In this document: positions 18,125-27,287 of the stretch, piece by piece
How the letters are laid out: every line of letters starts with the position of its first letter
Position numbering within the stretch: position 1 is the stretch's first letter
NCBI GenBank assembly: GCA_963760405.1
Contig: CAVXCV010000007.1
Span: forward strand, 62,001-126,000
Length of the DNA: 64,000 nucleotides
Source: RYN-230 sp963760405
GTDB lineage: Bacteria; Actinomycetota; Actinomycetes; Streptosporangiales; Streptosporangiaceae
Direction: 5' to 3'
Translations under genes and position numbers: made by a program
Notes under the pieces: model-generated
What the model saw: only the letters and a program-made list of their open reading frames with translations
Database searches by the model: none
Told to the model about the DNA's origin: nothing

Positions 18125-19523
18125 GCCGGTCCTTCCGTTGCGGGATTGTAAAAGTCGAGCAGGCGCTGGCCGCCACGTTTGGCGCTGTCCGGGAGCGCGG
18201 CCGTGATGTTGCGGTAGCGCGCCGCGGCCGGCAAGATCAGCGCGCCGCCGGGCTGCCGCCGGATCAGCCGCAGGTCGTCCAGCAGCCGGGTCGCGGCGTC
18301 CAGCAGCCCGGCCGGGTCGTCCTGCCAGGCCGCGGTGAACGAGGCCGCGCCGAAGTCCGCGTAGAGCTCAGCCAGCATGCCCGCGATGCGGGTGCGCTCG
18401 ATGAACGGAGCGGTCAGCGCGTCATCCCGGGCATCATCCCCCGGGTCCGGCGACACCCTGCGCTGCCCAGCTGCCGCGCCTGGCGTTATCCCGGCGTCGA
18501 TCCGCACTACCAGGTCCTGCAGGTCGTCCGCGGCGGTGGGCACCGGCCGCCGGGGCAGCTCCGGGCCGGCCTCGGGGTCCTCGACCAGGTCCGCGAACTT
18601 GGCCAGCAGCAGCCCGGCGGTGCGGTTGACCGCCCCGCCACGGCCGGGAAACGGCAGGTCGGTGAACCGGCCGGTCGGGTTGACCAGCATGACTCCCTCG
18701 GCCCGCCGCTCCACCTCCAGGCCGGTGAGCCGGGCCAGGTTAGCGGCCAGGTCGGTGCTGTGCAGCGCCGCGGCGGTGCTGGCGTCGAGGGTCGCGTAGT
18801 AGACCACCGGGTACTCCACCAGCAGCCGCCGGGCCCGCCGGGCGGCGGCCTCCCGCGGCGCGGACCGTTTCGGGCCGGCTGCCTCGGCCGGGTGCAGCAA
18901 GCCGGCCGCGCCACCGAGGTGCTGCACCGGGCAGGCCGCCGGAACAGCGCGGCGCAGATGTCGTGGTCGATGTCGTACAGCGCGTCGCCCTGCTCGGTGT
19001 CGTGCGCCCAGTGCTCCGCCGACCCGTCGGACAGGCTCAGCGCGCCGTGGGCAACCAGCCAGTCCAGCACGTCCACCACGGCCCGCTTGTGCTCGGTGAT
19101 GGTTGGCTCGAAGCCGAGGCCATCGATCGCGCCCGCGGTCGGAGCGAACGCCCGGACCAGGTCGGCCAGGCTGATCTCGATCCGGGACCGCTGGAACACC
19201 GCGAGCATCAGGCACAGGTAGGCCAGCCGCCGCTGGTCGAACGGCTTGCCGCTGCGGGCGGTGAACACCGACCGCTGGGTGTCGTCAAGCGTGTCGAGCC
19301 GGCGCACCAGCCGCACCTGGTGGCTGGTGGCGGTCAGCGTGTACCCGAGCAACTCGGCGAAGTCCCGGGCCATCAGGTCGGCCCAGCGCAGCACCGCTGC
19401 GAGCGCGCCCGGCCGCGGGCGGGCCACGGTGATCAGGTCGTTGGTCAGCACCAGCCGGACCGCGTGCTGGTAGGCACCCAGATCGCCGGGCAGCACCCCG
19501 CGGGCTGCCGTCCGCTCAGCCAC
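18121..19523 (-). pseudogene. JetB-like protein (TIGR02678/DUF2398 family), one frameshift
   Basis: About 467 residues. The N-terminal part includes RRLAYLCLMLAVFQRSRIEI and YDIDHDICAALF; the C-terminal part includes LLVEYPVVYYATLDASTAAA, GRFTDLPFPG and RRQPGGALILPAAARY. It matches the small kleisin/KITE-like subunit of the TIGR02677-02680 set. One frame change is needed near 18935 (CAALFRR then PVQHLGGAAGLLHPAE). It begins 8 bases inside the end of JetA and ends in a GTGA overlap with JetC, so the three are translationally coupled. Confidence 0.82.
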
Positions 19524-21159
19524 GGGAGTTCCCAGGGGCTGAGGCCGGGGCGTCCCGCCGGGCGGGGGCGTTCCGGCCGGCTGGGGCGTCCCGCCGGGCT
19601 GGGACCTCCCGCCGGGCCGATGAGTTCCGCCGGGCGGGGGCGACCTCGAGCCGGAGCCCGGGCAGGTGCAGGACGCCGTGCGCGGTCCGCACCGCGCTGC
19701 CGGCCGGGGCGGGGATCAGCCGGATGACCAGGACGTCGTTCCCGCCCGATCCTCCGGTGATCTGCCCGGCCACCACCGACCGGGCCTCCATGGCCCGGGT
19801 GAGCAGCCGGAACAGCACCCGGGTCTCCGCCTCGTCCAGCACCCGGTCCACCGGGCTCGCGCCGAGCAGCCGCTGCGCGGCGGCCTGCTCCGCCGAGCGC
19901 TGCGCGGCCTGCTGGCTGCGCAGCTGGCCCCGGACACCCGTGTGTTCCGGCAACCGCTGCGGCAGCCCGGGAGTGGGCGCCTTGCCCCGGCGGAACAGTG
20001 TGACCGCGACCTCCACGCCCGGCGCGTCCTGCCAGGACAGCCGGGGCGAAATCAGCTCGCTGTCCTCGTGCACCCCGCCGAGGTGACGGGACAGCCGGAG
20101 GTTGAACGCGGCGGACAGCAGCGCGTGCGCGGCATCCTCGTCCGCCGCACCGAACGCCCACGCGGCCAGGTGCCGGAGCTGGGTGGACCGGTTCACCCCA
20201 CCCCGCTGCGACTCGGTGACCTGCCGCAGCAACGCGATCACGCTGGACACCCCGGCCCGGGTCGCCGCGGCCAGGTCGGCGGCCCGGGAACCCTCGCCAG
20301 GACCGGCCACGAACCAGGCGCGGACCGCCAGCCAGCGCCGCCGCCAGTCCTCCAGCACCTCCTCCCGCCGCATCAGCGGGCGCTCATCCGCGTCCGCCGC
20401 CCGGTGCAGCAACGTTTCCGCCCCGGTCGCCTCGACCCGGGCGACCGCCACGGCCAGCCGCGGCAGGTACCGGTCGAGTTCTGCGGTGAAGTCGCTCATG
20501 TGCGCCATCAGCGCGTGCTTGTGCCGCAGGAAGATCTCCGGGGAGGCGTCCGTGGACCGGGTGATGTCGCCGAGCGTCAGGTGGAACCGGGCGGACCGGC
20601 GTGCCATGTCCTCCATCACCCGGTCCAGGCTGGTCAGCCGGCGCACGATCTCCTCGCCGTCGCCGCTGCGGTTCGCCTCAGCCAGGTCGTGCAGGTCACG
20701 CAGGATATCCGGGAACGCCAGCCGGGACAGGTTGGCGTCCTCCACCCGGGCCGCGAGCACGCCCTCCACCGCGGTGTAGGCGCGATGGCCCAGCTCGCTG
20801 AACTGGTAGACCGACTGCCGGTTCCGGTACCGGGCCAGGCTGCCTGCACGGGACGCGTCTTCCAGCCGGTGCAGTACCCCGTCCTCGAACAGGTTGTCCA
20901 GCCGGTCCCGCAGGTTGCCGATGGTGTCCGGGACACCGCCGTCCCCGTCGTGCGCGGCGGCGAGTTCAGCCAGGACCGCGGCCACGTCGTCCGTGTGCGA
21001 CTGGGCCAGGTGCATGGCCCGGAGCCGGTCCATGGCCCGCAGCACCCACAGGTAGGCGAGGTAGTCGTCCCGCCGGGTGAAGTTGAACAGCCGGAACCGG
21101 TCGCTGACCGCGAGCTCGTCCAGATCGTAGGGCCCGGCATGGCGGTTGATGGCCGTCAT
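19516..21159 (-). CDS. JetA-like protein (TIGR02677/DUF2397 family)
   Basis: 547 residues from the ATG at 21159. FRLFNFTRRDDYLAYLWVLR with the following helices marks the N-terminus of the family, and the middle is helical (LGDITRSTDASPEIFLRHKH). This is the first gene of the Wadjet-like operon. The frame stays open to 21531, which would add 124 residues rich in Gln, Thr and Pro (TTVPATTVPATTVPATT, from a 15-bp array at 21360-21420). I prefer 21159 because homology begins there, though its ribosome site (GGGGGA) is 13 bases away. The last part (after about residue 470) is Arg/Ala/Pro-rich and repetitive. Confidence 0.83.
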   Translation of the reverse strand: MTAINRHAGPYDLDELAVSDRFRLFNFTRRDDYLAYLWVLRAMDRLRAMHLAQSHTDDVAAVLAELAAAHDGDGGVPDTIGNLRDRLDNLFEDGVLHRLEDASRAGSLARYRNRQSVYQFSELGHRAYTAVEGVLAARVEDANLSRLAFPDILRDLHDLAEANRSGDGEEIVRRLTSLDRVMEDMARRSARFHLTLGDITRSTDASPEIFLRHKHALMAHMSDFTAELDRYLPRLAVAVARVEATGAETLLHRAADADERPLMRREEVLEDWRRRWLAVRAWFVAGPGEGSRAADLAAATRAGVSSVIALLRQVTESQRGGVNRSTQLRHLAAWAFGAADEDAAHALLSAAFNLRLSRHLGGVHEDSELISPRLSWQDAPGVEVAVTLFRRGKAPTPGLPQRLPEHTGVRGQLRSQQAAQRSAEQAAAQRLLGASPVDRVLDEAETRVLFRLLTRAMEARSVVAGQITGGSGGNDVLVIRLIPAPAGSAVRTAHGVLHLPGLRLEVAPARRNSSARREVPARRDAPAGRNAPARRDAPASAPGNSRG

Positions 21160-21359
21160 ACTGACGCCTGGTCCCCCGTTCGCTCGCTGCCCCGGCGCGC
21201 GGTTCTGCTGACCCAGCCCGCGGTTCTGCTGACGCACCGAGTGGGTCTGCTGCCCAGGCGAGCGCGTCCGGCGCGCCCGGCCGCCTCCCCGCGGCGCGCC
21301 CGTTCCTTCGCCGTCCCGGTACTGGCCGCCTGTGCCCCGGGTCTGCCTGGTCTGCCGGG

Positions 21360-21420
21360 GCGCTGTCGTCGCGGGGACTGTCGTCGCGGGCACTGTCGTC
21401 GCGGGGACTGTCGTTGCCTG
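21360..21420. repeat. 15-bp tandem repeat (about 4 copies)
   Basis: Repeats of GGGACTGTCGTCGCG with minor changes, lying either in the 5' leader or in an N-terminal extension (TTVPA) of the JetA-like gene. Confidence 0.8.
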
Positions 21421-21564
21421 CGAACACACGGCCGTCGAGCACATCCCGCCCATGATGGCACCACCCCGGCCCGGCCGAAGGACTTGCGCAGCAACATGGG
21501 CTTTCTCTGCCGGTCCCACCGAGGACGGCATCGTCCGCCGATGGGCTGGACATCCGGGTAGGTC

Positions 21565-23619
21565 TCACCCTGGGTAGCTGGTGGGTGTGGTGGTGTAGCT
21601 GCGGTGTCCGGGGGTGGTCCAGGTGAGGGTGCCGGGCTGGTGGTGGGTGAGGGTCCAGCCGGGGGCTTGCTTGGTGCGGTGGTGGCGGCGGCAGGCGGGG
21701 CCGATGTTGCATTCACACGTGCGCCCGCCGCGGTGATGCGGAACCGTGTGGTCCAGGTCGCAGGCGACGGCGGGGCGGCGGCAGCCAGGTGCGGTGCAGG
21801 TGGCGTTGCGGATGGCGATGAGGTGGCGCACGGAGGCAGGCGGCTGGTACGCCCGTGATTCGCGCGGATGAGTGCAGTCGCGTGTTTGCAGGGGAGTCAG
21901 GGTGATGCCGCGGAGCCAGTCCCAGGGGCCGGGCGGGCCGTTCGCTCGGCCGGGACCGGCGGAACCGGGGCCGGCGGATGAGGTGTGCCCGCGATAAGGG
22001 CCGCCCGGAGCGGGGTCAGTATGGCCGGGCCCAGTGCGGGCGCAGCCGTGGGCGAGGGCGTGCCCGGCCGCGTCGGTGAGGGTCAGGCACCACTGGCTGG
22101 CGGGGTTGCCGGCGAGCCAGGCAGCGACGGCGCGGGAATCGCCGGCGTCCAGCGGCCCGAACCCGGCGGCCTCACCAGGCGCCTGGGACCAGTCCAGCCA
22201 CGTGGCCAGGGGAACGGTCAAGTTCACGGTGCCGCGCAGCCCCGGGCCAGGGAAGGATGGCCCGGCGGGCATCCCGGCAGACGTGCCTTCTCCTACCTGT
22301 CCGGGGCCGTCTGCGCCAGCGCCGGGGGTCCCCGTGCAGGCCGTCCGCCCGCCGTCCCGCCCGGCACCGCTGTGCTGTCCGGCACCGCTGTCCTGTCCGG
22401 CACCGCTGTGCTGTCTGGCACCGCTGTGCTGTCTGACACCGCTGTGCTGTCCGGCACCGCTGTCCTGTCCAGCCCCGCTGAGGGTGTGGAGGTCTTGGCC
22501 GGTGAGGAGGTGCAGGTAGGCGTGGGCGCGTAGCTTGTCCAGGGTGCCCTCGGCCCCGGCGGCCCGCAGGTCGAGGGCCAGGGCGGTGAGGTTCTTGTCC
22601 GCGGCCAGCACCTCCGCAGGCGGCAGGTCCCGGCCACACAGCGCGGCGGTCCCGGCGGTCTCGGTGAACACCTCCACCCGCGCTTCTTTCAGCGCCTCAT
22701 CTTTGCGCTGTTTCGCGGCGCCGGGGTCGGTGACCAGGACGGCACGGCGGGCGGCGGGGCGCAACTGCCCGCTGGTCATCCTGGCCGCCTTCCCGATCAG
22801 CGCCGCCTCGACCGCCGCGGCCTGGGCGTCATCCAGGCCGGCGAGTTCGTCGGCGATGATCTCGGCGCGGCGCTCGTCGATCTGCCCGGCTTCCAGCGCG
22901 GCACGAGTCAGCGGGAGCCGGTCCAGGGCCATGGCCAGGGTGAGCATGCGTCCGGCGCTGCGGCCGGTGAGGGTGAGGGCGAAGGCGATCTCGTCACCGG
23001 TGTGCTCGAACGGCCGCCAGTCCCCGCTGGCCCGCGCCCCGGCCTCCCGCCGCGCCGCGAGCGTGGAGACCGCAGCCAGGCGCAGCGCTGCGGCCCAGGA
23101 GGACAGCCGGGCCGCAGCCTGGAGGACGCCGGTGAGCGCGTCGTCATTCAGCCCGGCTAGCCCGTCACCGTGCACCCGGCCCGACAGCCCGGCCAGTACC
23201 GGCCCCGGCACCATGCCGTCCGCCACGCCACCGAGGGCGAACGCCGGCCCGGTGGAGAGTGTCACCGCATCCCGCGGGTCATCTGCGGTGTTCTCCAGCC
23301 ACACCTGCACCGCCGGATCGCTCAGCCAGGCGGGCTCGTGATCAAGATCGCTGTCCATCTCTAGCCACGCATCGCCCGGATACGACTCGGCGGGATCCGC
23401 CTCAGCTGGAAGGGCGCCCATCTCCCACGACAAGATCAGTTCTTGGTCGTCCGCCTTCACTGATCCGCTCATCTCCAGCTCATCCGCGTCCGGCGACGCC
23501 GGGATTAATGGACGCTGAACGCTGCCTGCCGAGGGAGCGGGGACACCGGAAGGCGAGGGGCTGCGCTGGGGATCTGCTGGCACCTGTTCACCTCCCGCAG
23601 AGCTGAGCTGTTGCTTCAT
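21565..23619 (-). CDS. DUF222 and HNH endonuclease domain protein
   Basis: 684 residues. After a variable N-terminus, DUF222 covers about 130-390 (LTGVLQAAARLSSWAAALRL; GQIDERRAEIIADELAG; ALALDLRAAGAEGTLDKLRA). A repeat linker of GAGQHS units follows, then a C-terminal HNH module (CTAPGCRRPAVACDLDHTVP; CNIGPACRRHHRTKQAPGW) with Cys and His metal ligands intact. Such 13E12-type proteins are frequent in actinobacterial genomes and mostly uncharacterised. It reads in the same direction as the Jet genes, 33 bases before the widest JetA frame, so it could be their upstream operon partner. An AT-rich promoter lies upstream. Confidence 0.88.
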   Translation of the reverse strand: MKQQLSSAGGEQVPADPQRSPSPSGVPAPSAGSVQRPLIPASPDADELEMSGSVKADDQELILSWEMGALPAEADPAESYPGDAWLEMDSDLDHEPAWLSDPAVQVWLENTADDPRDAVTLSTGPAFALGGVADGMVPGPVLAGLSGRVHGDGLAGLNDDALTGVLQAAARLSSWAAALRLAAVSTLAARREAGARASGDWRPFEHTGDEIAFALTLTGRSAGRMLTLAMALDRLPLTRAALEAGQIDERRAEIIADELAGLDDAQAAAVEAALIGKAARMTSGQLRPAARRAVLVTDPGAAKQRKDEALKEARVEVFTETAGTAALCGRDLPPAEVLAADKNLTALALDLRAAGAEGTLDKLRAHAYLHLLTGQDLHTLSGAGQDSGAGQHSGVRQHSGARQHSGAGQDSGAGQHSGAGRDGGRTACTGTPGAGADGPGQVGEGTSAGMPAGPSFPGPGLRGTVNLTVPLATWLDWSQAPGEAAGFGPLDAGDSRAVAAWLAGNPASQWCLTLTDAAGHALAHGCARTGPGHTDPAPGGPYRGHTSSAGPGSAGPGRANGPPGPWDWLRGITLTPLQTRDCTHPRESRAYQPPASVRHLIAIRNATCTAPGCRRPAVACDLDHTVPHHRGGRTCECNIGPACRRHHRTKQAPGWTLTHHQPGTLTWTTPGHRSYTTTPTSYPG
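22366..22480. repeat. 18-bp tandem repeat inside the HNH gene
   Basis: About six copies of GGCACCGCTGTGCTGTCC (G/C and C/T variants) that encode GAGQHS/GAGQDS on the minus strand, linking the DUF222 and HNH parts. Confidence 0.85.
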
Positions 23620-23645
23620 TCTAACGTAGAAGCTTATGATGGACG

Positions 23646-23674
23646 ACTATATTTCGAATATTTTTTCTATCGAA
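23646..23674 (-). promoter_or_regulatory. candidate promoter of the HNH gene
   Basis: On the minus strand TTCGAT (-35) and TATAGT (-10) are spaced by 17 bases in a strikingly AT-rich stretch about 30 bases before the ATG. A single TCGAAC half-site overlaps the -35; a full SOS box is not present. Confidence 0.45.
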
Positions 23675-23745
23675 CAGAAGCCTCCAGCGGCCGGACTGGG
23701 CAAGTGCGGATGCACGCCAGCCGGGTTGACCTACCCGGCCGGTAG

Positions 23746-24030
23746 CCGGATCAGCTGTCTGCCCACTGGCTACTGGCCCTGGCTGCCCGGCTGGTGCGCG
23801 ACGTCGGCACGATGATCACCGGCGCGGCCCGGGCCCGCAAACCAGTTGCCACCTTCGCCATCGACGGGCGGGTTCGGGTTCGCCTCGGCGGCCGATCGGG
23901 CCACCTTCGCCCGGGAACTGGCGGAGTCAGTCGCCGACCTGGTCGGCAAGTACCACGACGAGGGTGCTGCCGGCTGCTGCAGTATCGCGTGATCGTTGCC
24001 GTGCACCCGAGTATCCCTTTCCCGCGCCCA
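23746..24030 (+). pseudogene. winged-helix regulator remnant (C-terminal part)
   Basis: The reading QLSAHWLLALAARLVRDVGT then FASAADRATFARELAESVAD then YRVIVAVHPSIPFP gives the C-terminal effector half of an ArsR-like winged-helix regulator common in actinobacteria. It requires two frame changes, and the DNA-binding N-terminus is missing (a TAG lies just upstream). The adjoining AhpD-like gene is a usual neighbour of such regulators, so this looks like a decayed regulator/enzyme pair. Confidence 0.6.
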
Positions 24031-24164
24031 TGCCTGGAGGGACCGTGCCTGGAGGGACCGTGCCTGGAGGGACCGTGCCTGGAGAGACCGTGCCTGGAGA
24101 GACCGTGCCTGGAGAGACCGTGCCTGGAGAGACCGTGCCTGGAGAGACCGTGCCTGGAGGGACC
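24031..24164. repeat. 15-bp tandem repeat (9 copies)
   Basis: Nine head-to-tail copies of CCTGGAGGGACCGTG, differing only at GGGAGGG/GGAGAG positions. They follow the regulator remnant and precede the AhpD-like gene by about 90 bases. All frames across it are open, but no gene depends on it. Confidence 0.92.
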
Positions 24165-24253
24165 AACACCGGAGCCGTCCGGTCACATTTTCCCGGCCTG
24201 CGTCGTCCCTGAGGCGAACCGAAAACGGGACGAACCAAAGCACTGGAGGAGTC

Positions 24254-24713
24254 ATGCAGGCTCGGATGAACCACCCCGTCATGATCATCCCGGACGCCAT
24301 GGAGGCGCTCCTGGCCCTGAGCAAGTCGGCGAAGAAAGCAGGGTTGGCCAGCCCAGACGGCCTTCCTGGTGCACCTGCGGGCGAGCCAGATCAACGGCTG
24401 CGCCTACTGCGTCGAGATGCACGCCCGCGAGCTCAAGCAGGCAGGCGCCACCGACGAGCGGATCTTCGCCGTCGCGGCCTGGCGGGACGCGCCGTACTTC
24501 ACCGCGGCCGAGCGGGCGGCGCTGGCGCTGGCCGAGGCGGTCACCCGGCTCAGCGACCGGCCGGACCCGGTGCCGGACGAGATCTGGGACGAGGCCGCCC
24601 GGCACTTCGATGAGCAGGCTCTCGCGGCCCTGCTCATCGAGATCGCCTCGATCAACACCTGGAACCGGCTGAACGTGCCGACCCGGCAGGTAGCCGGGTC
24701 GTTCCCCAGCTGA
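24254..24713 (+). pseudogene. AhpD/carboxymuconolactone decarboxylase family protein, one frameshift
   Basis: About 153 residues. The start MQARMNHPVMIIPDAMEALL is in one frame; from about 24345 the rest is in another: FLVHLRASQINGCAYCVEMH with the redox CxxC and downstream His, then AWRDAPYFTAAERAALALAE and IEIASINTWNRLNVPTRQ. The family reduces peroxides through a thioredoxin-like CxxC or decarboxylates gamma-carboxymuconolactone; the CxxC points to the AhpD side. GGAGGA stands before the ATG. A single-base change explains the break. Confidence 0.8.
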
Positions 24714-24778
24714 GCATGCCGACCCGGCAGACAGCCGGTCGTTCCCGAGCTGAACGCGCCCAGGCGAGCCCGGGGGCC

Positions 24779-24888
24779 AACGTGCCCGGGGCACATCTTG
24801 CCCCGGGCACATCTGCCCAGGCACAACTTGCCCCGGGCACAACTTGCCCCGGGCACAACTTGCCCCCGGGCACAACTTGCCCGGACCT
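24779..24888. repeat. 16-bp tandem repeat (about 6 copies)
   Basis: Copies of GCCCCGGGCACAACTT with small variants between the AhpD-like gene and the convergent oxidoreductase. Each unit contains the palindrome GCCCGGGC, so the array could form clustered hairpins and act as a terminator. Confidence 0.85.
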
Positions 24889-24893
24889 ACTGC

Positions 24894-25811
24894 TCAGACC
24901 AGCAGGACGATCTTGCCGCGAATGTGGCCGGACTCCAGCCGCCGGTACGCGTCCTGCACCTGGTCCATCGGGAACGTCGCGGCGATCGGGATCTCCAGCT
25001 CCCCGGCCGCGATCAGGCCGGCCAGCTCAGCGAGCACGCTGGCGCTCGCGCCCGCGGCGTTGCCCTCGGCCTTGACCCCGTACTTCCCTACCGCGTCGAA
25101 GTTGACGATGGTGTCCACCCGGGTCGGCTGTACGCCGAGATCCAGGGCCAGCCGGACGTAATCCCCGCCGTAGGTGTCGAGGAAGGCGTCCACCTTGTCG
25201 GTCGCCTGCCAGATCCGGCCGGCCACCCCGTCGCCGTAGCTGACTGGGATCACCCCATGCGCCCGCAACCAGTCGTGGTTGGCCTCACTGGCCAGGCCGA
25301 TCACCGTGGCCCCGGCGCGCTGGGCCAGCTGGACCGCGATCGAGCCGACCCCGCCCGCGGCACCCGATACCACCACCGTGTCGCCCGCGGTCAGCCCGAC
25401 CGAACGCACCATGGCGTAGGCCGTGACCCCGGCCACGAACAGGGCCCCGGCTACCTCCCAGGGCACCCCGGCCGGCTTGGCCGTCAGGTTCGCCGCCTCG
25501 ACCAGGACGTACTCGGCCTGGCTGGCCCGGTTGTCGGTGAAGCCGATGACCTCGTCCCCGGCCGCGAATCCAGTCACCCCGGGGCCGGTCTCGGCGACCA
25601 CCCCGGCCAGGTCGCTGCCTTCGCCTGACGGGAAACTGGCTGGCCAGCGTGCATGCAGCAAGCCCTGCCGGATCTTGGCCTCCCCAGGGTTGATTCCGAC
25701 CGCCTTGACTTCGACCAGGACCTGGCCCTCGCCGGGCACCGGCCGGGGCACGTCCACCACTTTCAGGACGTCCACCCCGCCGTATTCGTCGAATCGCACT
25801 GCCTTCGGCAT
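24894..25811 (-). CDS. zinc-independent alcohol dehydrogenase / quinone oxidoreductase family protein
   Basis: 305 residues of the medium-chain dehydrogenase family: the GroES-like N-terminus (MPKAVRFDEYGGVDVLKVVD; VEVKAVGINPGEAKIRQG; SGEGSDLAGVVAETGPG) and a Rossmann domain (GDTVVVSGAAGGVGSIAVQL with AxxGGVG). The catalytic zinc Cys/His set is not evident, as in quinone oxidoreductases. GGAG five bases before the ATG at 25811 sets the start; a longer frame to 25859 is less likely. Substrate unknown. Confidence 0.9.
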   Translation of the reverse strand: MPKAVRFDEYGGVDVLKVVDVPRPVPGEGQVLVEVKAVGINPGEAKIRQGLLHARWPASFPSGEGSDLAGVVAETGPGVTGFAAGDEVIGFTDNRASQAEYVLVEAANLTAKPAGVPWEVAGALFVAGVTAYAMVRSVGLTAGDTVVVSGAAGGVGSIAVQLAQRAGATVIGLASEANHDWLRAHGVIPVSYGDGVAGRIWQATDKVDAFLDTYGGDYVRLALDLGVQPTRVDTIVNFDAVGKYGVKAEGNAAGASASVLAELAGLIAAGELEIPIAATFPMDQVQDAYRRLESGHIRGKIVLLV

Positions 25812-25861
25812 CGCTACTCCGTCTCTCCGCGTCTGCTCCGCATCGGCTAGCCACAGCACCG

Positions 25862-25925
25862 CCAGTCACAGCACCGGCTAGCCAGAGCACCGGCTAGTCA
25901 CAGCACCGGCCAGCCACCGCAGCGC
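25862..25925. repeat. 16-bp tandem repeat (about 4 copies)
   Basis: Copies of AGCACCGGCTAGCCAG with variants, upstream of the oxidoreductase gene and downstream of nothing coding on the other strand. Confidence 0.8.
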
Positions 25926-26112
25926 CACACCACCGGCGGTTCGGCTCAACCGCGAAGACCCACGGGTTATGCCCCGGCCGGCAAAACTCGGCCAGCTGAG
26001 CGGACGCGGCCTTGTGATCGCGCACCGTATCCCCGCGGCTCGCCAGGCGATGTAGCCTTCAGGAGCGTTACCTGACCAAGACCTTTATCCGAGCAGTTAT
26101 GGACGTAGGCCA

Positions 26113-26934
26113 GTGGATGTAAACAGCAGCCAGGACCGGATGGCCGACTTCCTGCGCGCCAACGAGGCCAAGCTCCTGGACCGGTGGGCTGAGGCCGTGC
26201 TGGGCACGGCCCGGGGCCGTACCTCCGCCGATGATGTGCACCGGGAACTGTCTGACCTGTATGGCCTGATGGTCCGGGCCATGTCGGGTACGGACGAGTC
26301 AGCCAGCGGCGAGCTAAAATCGGCGCTGGCCGAGATGTCCGAGTCCCGCGCGCGCAGCGGCTACACCCCGGGCGAGACAGCGCTGGCGGTGTTCGCGGTC
26401 AAGGATGCGGTCTACGAGCTGATCGCGGGCACCCCGGAGTTGACGTCCGAGTACCTCACGTTCACCCGGATGATCGATGACCTGGGCCTGCACACGTTCG
26501 AGACGTACGTGGCCGCCCGGGAGCGGATCATCGGGCAGCAGGCCGAGTCGATGCTGGAGCTGTCCACCCCGGTAGTCCGGCTCTGGGACGGCGTCATCGC
26601 GGTACCGCTGGTCGGCACGCTGGACTCGGCGCGCACCCAGCTGGTGATGGAGAAGATGCTGGACGCCCTGGTGGCCAGCGGCGCGGATCACGCGGTGATC
26701 GACATCACCGGGGTGCCGACGGTGGACACCGAGGTCGCCCAGCACCTGCTGAAGACGGTGATGGCCGCCCGGCTGCTCGGCGCGGAAGCCACCATCTGCG
26801 GCATCCGCCCGCAGATCGCGCACACGATCGTCTCGCTCGGTATCGAGTTCGGCGACATCGCCACCAAGGCGACGCTGGCCGACGCGCTGGCGCACGCGCT
26901 GCACAGCGCGGGCCTGAAGGTCGTCCCGCGCTGA
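26113..26934 (+). CDS. RsbR-like stressosome protein (RsbRD + STAS)
   Basis: 273 residues from a GTG. Residues about 10-140 are a helical RsbRD-type sensor domain (MADFLRANEAKLLDRWAEAV), followed by a STAS domain from about 155 (VVRLWDGVIAVPLVGTLDSA; HAVIDITGVPTVDTEVAQHL) that keeps the Thr in VDTEVA, a site RsbT phosphorylates in the family. It is the first gene of a six-gene operon, joined by a TGATG overlap to rsbS. In known systems RsbR and RsbS form the stressosome that holds RsbT until stress. The upstream 170 bases hold no promoter I trust. Confidence 0.9.
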   Translation: MDVNSSQDRMADFLRANEAKLLDRWAEAVLGTARGRTSADDVHRELSDLYGLMVRAMSGTDESASGELKSALAEMSESRARSGYTPGETALAVFAVKDAVYELIAGTPELTSEYLTFTRMIDDLGLHTFETYVAARERIIGQQAESMLELSTPVVRLWDGVIAVPLVGTLDSARTQLVMEKMLDALVASGADHAVIDITGVPTVDTEVAQHLLKTVMAARLLGAEATICGIRPQIAHTIVSLGIEFGDIATKATLADALAHALHSAGLKVVPR

Positions 26935-27287
26935 TGGAGCGGGTGCCTATCCTGCAGCTCGGGCAGACCCTGTTCGTGTCCATCCAGATCGACCTGCAGG
27001 ACCAGAGCGTGCTCCAGCTGCAGGAAGACCTGGCTGACCGGCTGGCCGAGACCCGCGCGACCGGGGTGCTGATCGACATCACCGCGGTCGAGATCGTCGA
27101 CTCGTTCATCGGCCGGATGCTGGCCACCATCGGCTCGATCTCCCGGATGTTCGACGCGGAGACCGTGCTCGTCGGGATGCGGCCTGCGGTGGCGATCACG
27201 CTCGTTGAGCTCGGCCTGTCCCTGGATGGGGTCCGGACCGCACTCAATGCCGAGAAAGGCATGCGTCTCCTCAACGGGCACCCATGA
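26934..27287 (+). CDS. rsbS: RsbS-like STAS protein
   Basis: 117 residues, a single STAS domain (VLIDITAVEIVDSFIGRMLA). Ser57 in VDSFIGR corresponds to the phosphorylated Ser of RsbS, the antagonist that sequesters the kinase RsbT. It overlaps its neighbours on both sides (TGATG and ATGA), which ensures balanced synthesis with RsbR and RsbT. Confidence 0.92.
   Translation: MERVPILQLGQTLFVSIQIDLQDQSVLQLQEDLADRLAETRATGVLIDITAVEIVDSFIGRMLATIGSISRMFDAETVLVGMRPAVAITLVELGLSLDGVRTALNAEKGMRLLNGHP

Noticed and set aside
15083..18151. A 1022-codon plus-strand frame opposite JetC
   Set aside because: No family pattern; composition is that of antisense to an Ala/Arg-rich coiled-coil gene.
19666..21561. 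A 631-codon plus-strand frame opposite JetA
   Set aside because: Gln/Arg/His-rich antisense translation with no domain; JetA on the other strand has clear family motifs.
23668..23680. Possible SOS box before the HNH gene
   Set aside because: Only one TCGAAC half-site; the partner at the right spacing is missing.
24031..24164. CRISPR-like array
   Set aside because: Units are head-to-tail without spacers, so this is a plain tandem repeat.
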